From contig JAWQRM010000180.1 in assembly GCA_033557675.1 (NCBI GenBank), forward strand, positions 1-27,259: a DNA stretch of 27,259 bases, written 5' to 3'. Numbering within the stretch: position 1 is the first letter of the stretch; each line of letters begins with the position of its first letter. This document shows, one piece after another, positions 20,594 to 27,259 of the stretch. The stretch comes from Coptodactyla brooksi (lineage: Eukaryota; Arthropoda; Insecta; Coleoptera; Scarabaeidae). Made by a program: the position numbers and the translations under genes. The notes beneath the pieces are model-generated. The model was not told where the DNA came from, ran no database searches, and saw nothing but the letters and a program-made list of their open reading frames with translations.

Positions 20594-21423
20594 TAGTAGT
20601 TGCATTGTCATGCCTTAACCATGACCATGATATGTGCGCTGAGATAAATGAGCCAATCAAGTAATAACCAATTTTACTTAATTAATTATGCTTGAAAACG
20701 TAGGATTCATGGTCATCTTCTGGATGAAGATATGAGTTTCCAGGTAAAAAATGGTTATTAGAGTAAAAATGCTTGAGTTGGACATGCCCACAAGTTTACA
20801 TACATACAAGATTCTGAACATTTTTTGATGTTCAAAATTCTTCTATTTCAATATAGTGTGTAAAATTTAAAAAAAAAATGAAAAGAATACAGAATTCATA
20901 TTCGAAAACCCCTATGAGAAATTTAGAGCACCCCCTTGTGAAATTGTTTTTAAAAAATTGACCCCCATGAGTGTACAACAAAAGAAAGAACATTGTGGAT
21001 ATCTTTAGTTACTCAGTGGCATGCAATCAGTTCGCTGGAAAATCACGTTCTGATTTCATTTCTATATGCCCAATGCAAAGCTGGTCTTTTTAAATGGTTA
21101 CAAAGTGCCTACCTTTCAATATAATGTTTCATAGAATTTTCCAAATTTCAACAGAAACTGTTATTTTTTATGACGATTGCGTAATTGGGTTTGAACACCT
21201 TGTATCTCGAAATGGGGGGACTTTAGAATGACATTTATAGACATTTTTGTAGTTTGAATGGATGCTTAAATTGTAGCAGCCATACTGCAGATGCTAACCA
21301 GTTTCTGTCATCATTATTATTGCAAGTTTATTCTTTACACGCCATTGAAAAGCAAACAAATAAAATAGTCAAGTCGATTATTAAAATGATAGAGATGAAT
21401 GCGTTACTAGATAATCTCGAATA
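20594..21423. other. Intergenic, no gene seen
   Basis: AT-rich sequence between two transposons, with no recognisable coding. TGAACAT/ATGTTCA pairs at 20815-20834. GAACACCTTGTATCTCGAAA near 21194-21213 resembles the ACACCCTGTAT-CTCG words found at many arthropod transposon ends, but no partner end was identified. Confidence 0.5.
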
Positions 21424-21655
21424 TATTGGGTTGTTCAGAAAGTAATTTCGTTTTTTTCGCAGCAGAGGCGTTAATTGTTATATATACTGACAGCTGGCAT
21501 TGCAAAGTTTATGTTTTAAAATATTTTGTTCGGTTCTGTACAACTGTTTTCTTTTTGTGTCTTATGAAACATGGAGAATCAAATGCATTTATGGCACATT
21601 TTGCTTCTTTATTACAGAAAAAGGTAAAGCAGTTGACAGAATGCCAGTGTCAAAA

Positions 21656-22069
21656 CTGGTTTGCAAAATTTTTTCCTAAAGTGTGCAAAATTACTTGTCA
21701 GTGTACTACATTTTAGGGAGCTCTACTCCAAAATTTTGGGAGAATACCACAACCAATTCTAAAGTGTACTGTCATCAACTGGACAAATTTCATGATTTTT
21801 TGCAAACTGATTTGCAAATTTTTTTGAAAAGTTTGCAAAATCTTTTACTAATTTACAATGTTTTTGGAAGCTCTTTTCAAAATTTTTGAGGGAATATCAC
21901 GATCAATTCTAAAGTGTACTGTCATCAAGTAGACAAATAAATTGCATGATTTTTTGTAAAATGGTTTGCAAAATCTTTTGCAAGTTTGCAAAATTTTTGG
22001 GAGCTCTTTTCAAAATTGTTGGGAAAATACCACGATCAATTCTAAAGTGTACTGTCATCAACTGGACAA
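21656..22069 (+). repeat. Tandem repeat of about 151-154 bp inside mariner copy B
   Basis: Each unit runs from CTGGTTTGCAAAAT through GGGAGCTCTTTTCAAAAT, GATCAATTCTAAAGTGTACT and GTCATCAACTGGACAAA to a TTTTTTGCAAAC-like junction. Unit starts are at about 21656, 21807 and 21961; the last is partial. One unit translates in pieces as QNWFAKFF and SKVYCHQLDK, so it is a fused N-terminal plus central transposase segment that later multiplied. A related two-unit version is in copy A (16698 and 16832). Confidence 0.85.
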
Positions 22070-22103
22070 ACTATACGATTCACTCAAACAGAAAAGGCCA
22101 TAA

Positions 22104-22307
22104 TTGGTAAATAGAAAGGGCATAGTGTTCCACCAAGGTAATGCGAAAATGCATACCAGTTTGGTAACTCGATGCCGTGACATGAAGCCGTCAAAATTCA
22201 ATTTTTTTGCTAGCAAGGATCAGAAGTTTTATGAGCATGGAATCATCCTACTGCCAGAAAGCTGGCGAAAGCTGTTGGTCCAGAATGGTGAATATGTAAT
22301 AACATAA
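22104..22307 (+). pseudogene. Mariner transposase C-terminal remnant, copy B
   Basis: LVNRKGIVFHQGNAKMHTSL corresponds to the mariner motif around the second catalytic Asp (family HQDNA..H); Asp is replaced by Gly here. After about 20 residues the frame jumps to the extreme C-terminus (FFASKDQKFYEHGI, LPESWRKLLVQNGEYV). The PPYSPDL..SDYHLF block with the third Asp is deleted. It reads as one uninterrupted 67-codon frame only because the deletion happens to preserve phase. Confidence 0.8.
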
Positions 22308-22384
22308 AATATTTATATTTTTTAAAACAAGTGCCTTTCATTTTCACCAAGAAAATAAAAAGTTACTTTCCGAATAACCTAATA

Positions 22385-25300
22385 GTTTGTCTGATGGGAC
22401 TCACAAAAAGGTGTTCTTAAGTGCAAGCTAAAAATGAATATATAAATAACAAGATAAAAAATAATGATCAGTATCCGGGCTTAAGTAAATCATTTTCTGG
22501 GGAAATTGATAATTATTATACAATATTCACAACAGTAAAAATGTTGCGCACATTCTTGAACGAGCCTTAACTTAGACAGTTGTGTTTAACTTAGACAGTT
22601 GAACGCGTATTATACCTGAAAAACTTGACCGAAAACTAGAAGGAAACCTAAGTTTGACCCACAAAATATTCACAAGTGGATTTTATTTCATGGGACTGCG
22701 TTGTTACAATGCAAATGAAAGTTCATCTTTACCTGGCAGCATTTCATGCTGTCCCTACTCACAGCGCTATAGTGTAATCTAGAAGATATTTCCTTGATAA
22801 GCTTTCGATGAACTAACGAACGTAAGTGCATTCAAATAGAAACTAACTGAGAGCATGCATGTAATTTTCAGAAGGGTTCATTTTATAAGCATCAAAAGAT
22901 CAAATCAAATTAAATCTCAAAATTAATGTTATTAAAACCAATTTTACAATTGAAACCAATTAATTGTGTTAAAGGTTGGGTTGGGTTGGGTTTCCCAACT
23001 TAATAATATAAGTTAGAAAACCAATTAATCGTGATAAGAGGTGACTAGTTATAAGTTTCTTTATTACAAGATTTTGGTTGATCTTTAATGTTAAGTAGTG
23101 GATTCTACTGATTAAAAAACTCAAACTGATTTCTCTGAATGAAAGAATATTTATGTTAAAGAAGTTAGACACAATAAGAACTGGTTTCTTCTTCGTTTAT
23201 TAATTGCTTTTAAGTTGACTTTCATTTTCTTTCTTATACTAGCCAGTCGCAGAATAATTATGTTCAAGATAATAATAATGTCGACTCAATGACAAAAAAT
23301 TATAGAGTCTAAAGTGATAAAGTGTCTTAAGATTCTTCTTAAAAATGAGTGTTTTAATCGAAGAAGTTCGATATTTTGGCACTATTACCAAAGCTCGAAA
23401 ACTGAATCACAAAATAACTGCAGTAGACTAATCTCTAGTAACAAAAAAAACTGAATTGAAAAAACTCTTGGCTGACAACTAAGAAATAAAGACGTCTTTT
23501 GGCAAGTGTTTCTATAGAAGACAAAGATTTGTAAAGCATTCAAGGAATCTGCCAGATGACGTTTGTTTATGTCTTTCTATACTCTTCCATACCTTGTAAC
23601 ATATTACAGGGTGAGGAACTTAGAAAGAGAGAGGACAAGTAGAGATGACAAATGATTTTGTACTTCTCAATTAATTTCCTACCCAGTGCCTTTGTTACTT
23701 AATATTTTTCGTAGCTTAAGCAGCAATTGCTAGGAGACATGCTAAACTGTACAATGACCAAACAAGAATGCCAATTAATTTATGTCTTAAAATAGTCATT
23801 ACAATTGGTTTTAAAAATGTTTGCTTAAATGTGGCTAAAATACCTTTTATTGTAACGAAATATCCAGGTCAGAGTACCCAATATAATATTCTAAACAGAG
23901 TACCCAACAGCTTTCAAGGTAGATAAATATCATATGTCTCATATTATAGATTGTATGCGAAGGTATTGATAATTAAGACAAGGAAGATCTGATCATTGAT
24001 CAGATGGATCTGTCAATTCTAGTTGTTTCCTCCACGAAATATTTTAGTTGAAGGAATGATTAAACGATTTAACTTTTTTTTTAACCTTTTTAACTTTTTT
24101 GAAATTTACTTGTTACAGATTATTGTCAGCTAAAGTTTATATAACAGTTGATTGCTGACAGACTATTTTTAAACGATGGAAAGAGAGTTTGAATGCATGA
24201 TTTAGCACTACATGACATCTCAATACTACATTTGTACAGTTGGCCTTGTCGATAGAATGAATTTAAGCGCATTATTTTAGCACACAATGAACATGAACCA
24301 ACACAATATGTGCGCGCATCAGCTTTATGTCCAGCGCTGGTTGTGAATGCGAGAATCTCATTACGGGCAAGATAATTGTTCGCGTCGAAATAATTCAACA
24401 ATATGGTCACTGAGGTGTAAATTACTGACGCGATTCTGATACTGTTCCAATTAGACGCACCTATAATTCATTAGGGAGCCACAAATAGTATCAATTTTGT
24501 GTCGTGACGTGAATACATATTGATTACATCATTATAAAAATAAAGTAGTATTTAGCATTAATGAAAACTTTATAATTTTAAATAAATGAAGTAGTTCATT
24601 AACATAATAAGATGCAAACTTAATTTCGACATAAGCAGGCTGTAGTACTTGCAGATAAGTACAGCCACTACCAAAGATTATAAATTAAAGTTTCAATTTT
24701 ACCATTAACAATAGTTTACATTAACATTGTATATCCAAGAGAATTATGATGTTGATTTTCTCCATGAAGGTACATCTACTCTATTTAAAACGATTAAAAT
24801 GTTATTTTTAGACTATATTCAGTTGGTGCAATTTCAATAATGAAAGCTAAGGTTACAGTTAAATTAAAATGTAACTTTCCGGAATTCTCAAGTATTTCTA
24901 ATTAGAATGAGCATGAATTGGAACAAGTTAAGTCAATAAATCTACTTGGTAACGGAGTTCGAAAAATACAATATCCTCTTAAATTCTTGCGGACTATTTC
25001 AAAACAAAACATTAACTCGAGGTCATATTGGACTACTTGGCTCTTCGAATAATGAATGGATTGGGTACCTACGGTAGTCATTCGAGTTGTACAAGGTGAA
25101 TGAGGTCTATAAATAATATTTTTCATAATTTAAATCTGAATTATTTAACATCATTGCAGTATCTGACATCATGATCCTCAAGGCCAACAGAATATGTAAA
25201 TCAATCCATGCAGAGTGTATGGAATATTGAATTCAAAATGTACTTGATAGCTACTGGCGGCATCATGAATTTGACAATCATAAAAAATCGAAAAATTGTC

Positions 25301-26872
25301 ATAGGAATAACAATAACACAGACTATATTCACATATTTGCAGTTGATATTGGTTTAACTTTGTTGGGAGAGTTAATGCGAAAGAAATCAAAAGGTGATCT
25401 GGGCAAGACTGGTCAAAAGGTTAGCAAAAATCTTCAAAAGACACAAAAATCGCTAATAGACAACATGTTCATATACATGGATGGTATAACACAGTAAACC
25501 AAAAAGTAAAAATATATTGAAACGAAATATTCTGGATCAAAGGAAACGAATAAGAAGCAACACATACCACTAATTGACTAGATGGCCAGAATGAAGGTGG
25601 AAGAACCGTGTAGAAGGTACTATCAAAAAAAGAATGTGGGAGAAAACATATTATAGACAGAAATGATTGGAGTAAAATTATTGATTTTGATTTTGAAATG
25701 TGCAGCTGCAATTTCTTCTTACTCTCTACTAATTTCTACTTTATAATCTTACATTTCTAAGGTTGTATGTGATAAAAAAGCATACAATGTAAAAATATAT
25801 AACAGACAGTCGACTAAACTTTGAAAATGTGCTCTTCATAAACGAAAAAATCGCTTTGTAATTTATTGCTTCGGTTATTAATATACTGTAGCTAGAATTT
25901 AAAAATGCTCCTAGAATTTAAAAATGTTAGGAGGAAATTGACGCACTGACTGAAAATGCATTGACGCACTAATGCGTAAAAAATAGAACGCACATAAAAA
26001 ATTATTTTTATCTGCATTTCATGTTCAGTCACATTTTTTTACAATTAAAAGGGCCCATTCTTTTTATTTGTATCAAACCAAATGTAACTTTTTTCCTGCA
26101 ACAAAATATTTGCTGAAAACATTCCATGCGAATACAGCCACGCGTAGCTGCCAAGTATAATTGTCTTAACACAACAATAAATTATATTCTCTATGACATT
26201 AATATGAAACAGAAGAAGATAAGGGCAGAAAGTAATAATATTCTCTGCAATACGAAAAGTTGCACCAAACCCTTTAAACGTATTTCATTTAAAGAAAACC
26301 AACAACATACATCCTACAATATTATTTATACCGTGTGATGATTAATTAATAATAATGCAACAAGAAACCAATAAAAAATGTCTTATTAACTTTAGAATTT
26401 CTCGAAAACAGTCATGCACTGCATCCTGCATATTAAAATGAACAGAAACAAACACAGTATACTGTAATGTAAATTTAGAGCAATGTAAAGTAATTACTGC
26501 AGGTGTGCTTTAAGTAGAACTGATTTGAGCATAAGTGATCTAAAATGGTGCATTCGTTGAGCCCTTTATAAATACAAAGTGTCAAAGAAGACAAGACCCT
26601 TTACTGCCTGTATTCAAGCCCGACCTTGAAATTACCAGACCATTTTTCATTACAACTCAAATAATTTTATTTTCTCTTATCTTACAAGGAGATGCCACCT
26701 ACTGCGATATACAAATTCGAATGAGCTATAGTTCATTCGATAGGGGAGGTCGAAGGTACAAAAAGTATAAAAAGGTTTGGGAGAATGGACCTTCGTTTCT
26801 GAGAAATTTGCATATAAAGTTGAGCATTCGACCAGCTCCCTGTAAGTATCTTCGATAGCTTTCACCAATCGT
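22385..26872. other. Long gene-free stretch
   Basis: No gene or transposon recognised. Frames at 24126-24410, 24902-25126, 25469-25711 (all minus) and 26677-26868 (minus) have no family signature. Small structures: GGTTGGGTTGGGTTGGG (22975-22991); the palindrome ATCTGATCA, T, TGATCAGAT (23987-24005); CAGAGTACCCAA-type duplication near 23870-23906; and CTAGAATTTAAAAATG duplicated 19 bp apart (25892-25907 and 25911-25926). Confidence 0.5.
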
Positions 26873-26878
26873 GAAACG

Positions 26879-26945
26879 CTGTGGCTAAGTAGCTTAAGAC
26901 GCGCAGTCTATATTTTGTCGCCTGGCGCGAGTCAGCTCGAGACCA
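26879..26945 (+). mobile_element. tRNA-like SINE head (pol III A and B box-like motifs)
   Basis: TGGCTAAGTAGC at 26882-26893 fits the RNA polymerase III A box consensus (TRGCNNAGTNGG) at 11 of 12 positions. It continues TTAAGACGCGCAGTCTA, as in tRNA-Leu/Ser-like sequences. AGCTCGAGACC (about 26934-26944) matches the B box at about 8 of 11. There is no proper acceptor stem or anticodon arm, so this is not a functional tRNA gene. It most likely heads a tRNA-derived SINE whose body is the repeat that follows. Box similarity is seen; SINE identity is inferred. Confidence 0.45.
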
Positions 26946-26978
26946 CATACTATTATATTGCTATTATATATATATATT

Positions 26979-27259
26979 ACGTGTGTGTATGTGCTTTCTC
27001 GAATGTTTTCGCGGTTGTAATCTGCAAGCTTGGGTTCTCGGATTTTCCGCGTGGACAATACATCCTGTCATCAATTAGAAGAAACTTGAGAAGAAGTTGA
27101 ATAGGATTTCATCGAGGATACTATATATATAGTACGTGTGTGTATGTGCTTTCTCGAATGTTTTCGCGGTTGTAATCTGCAAGCTTGGGTTCTCGGATTT
27201 TCCGCGTGGACAATACATCCTGTCATCAATTAGAAGAAACTTGAGAAGAAGTTGAATAG
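26979..27259. repeat. Perfect tandem duplication, 155-bp period, running off the window
   Basis: 26979-27104 and 27134-27259 are identical over 126 bp (from ACGTGTGTGTATGTGCTTTC to GAAGTTGAATAG). They are separated by a 29-bp linker that includes CTATATATATAG. The second copy ends exactly at the window edge, so more copies may follow. The unit is more GC-rich than its surroundings (GTTTTCGCGGTTG, TTTTCCGCGTGGAC) and non-coding. It could be a SINE body duplicated in tandem or the start of a satellite array. Confidence 0.95.

Larger units (their letters stand above)
21426..22382 (+). mobile_element. Mariner-derived non-autonomous element, copy B (both TIRs, tandem interior)
   Basis: The left end TTGGGTTGTTCAGAAAGTAA (21426) and the reverse complement of the right end, TTAGGTTATTCGGAAAGTAA (from 22382), match at 17 of 20. 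TA flanks them at 21424-21425 and 22383-22384. Length is 957 bp. The interior holds a remnant N-terminus beginning MENQMHLWHILLL (from about 21572), then CQCQNWFAKFF. Three tandem units follow with starts near 21656, 21807 and 21961. Then SKVYCHQLDKLYDSLKQKRP (about 22041-22100), LVNRKGIVFHQ, and after another deletion FFASKDQKFYEHGI with LPESWRKLLVQNGEY (about 22205-22299). The HTH-proximal KLC.VYGE part, the first Asp region and the third Asp region are lost. It can only be mobilised in trans. Confidence 0.87.

Noticed and set aside
21656..22069. CRISPR-like repeat array
   Set aside because: Units of about 150 bp are tandem copies of fused mariner coding, without unique spacers.
22975..22991. 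GGGTT repeated three times, resembling a telomere-type repeat
   Set aside because: Only about three units, not the usual insect TTAGG, and embedded in ordinary sequence; chance is sufficient.
24126..24410. 94-codon minus-strand frame as a gene
   Set aside because: No recognisable domain, no splice or promoter context, and a length within chance for this composition.
26879..26945. A functional tRNA gene
   Set aside because: A and B box-like words are present, but no acceptor stem, anticodon arm or T arm can be formed convincingly.

Overview
This window looks like an AT-rich intergenic or heterochromatin-like stretch of an arthropod genome, most probably an insect. The evidence is its repertoire of decayed transposable elements: a Tc1-like DNA transposon, two copies of a mariner close to the mellifera/capitata group, an IS630-Tc1-mariner element with a QQDG...LDFF catalytic domain, a Jockey-type non-LTR retrotransposon, an R1-clade gag-like ORF1 with CCHC zinc knuckles, and a tRNA-like SINE head. 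The order or species cannot be fixed from the sequence. I found no host protein-coding gene, rRNA, functional tRNA, CRISPR array or bacterial-type operon. Most ORFs longer than 60 codons here are chance frames or transposon fragments.

Layout: 1-583 AT-rich filler; 586-850 a MITE candidate with TA-flanked 17-bp inverted ends; 900-1330 a cluster of TTGACA-type inverted repeats; 1551-2097 a Tc1-like transposase relic, followed to about 2712 by sequence that recurs at 11388-12491 together with the Tc1 3' end. From 2713 to 10650 there is little recognisable apart from hairpins, a 141-bp inverted-repeat element (3729-3869), twin AT arrays (8252-8353) and two unassigned open frames (8956-9827). A Jockey relic lies at 10710-11345, the second Tc1 composite copy at 11388-12491, and a comparatively GC-rich R1-clade ORF1 on the minus strand at about 13400-15165. 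Mariner copy A is at 16520-17224, the 1.6-kb long-TIR element at 18967-20591, and mariner copy B at 21426-22382. The window ends in a SINE-like tRNA head and a perfect tandem duplication with a 155-bp period that runs off the edge.

None of the transposases is intact. Each carries stops, frameshifts or deletions, so they can only be relics or elements once mobilised in trans. The best candidates for something undescribed are: (i) a mariner-derived non-autonomous family in which a fused N-terminal/central coding segment has expanded into tandem units of about 134-154 bp; (ii) an ORF1-only R1 element that may be a half-LINE; (iii) a clear excess of perfect short-loop palindromes, several lying beside transposon breakpoints; and (iv) a compound repeat whose edge keeps a hairpin through a compensatory base change. 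These are genome-evolution observations. I see no evidence of a new defence or metabolic system.
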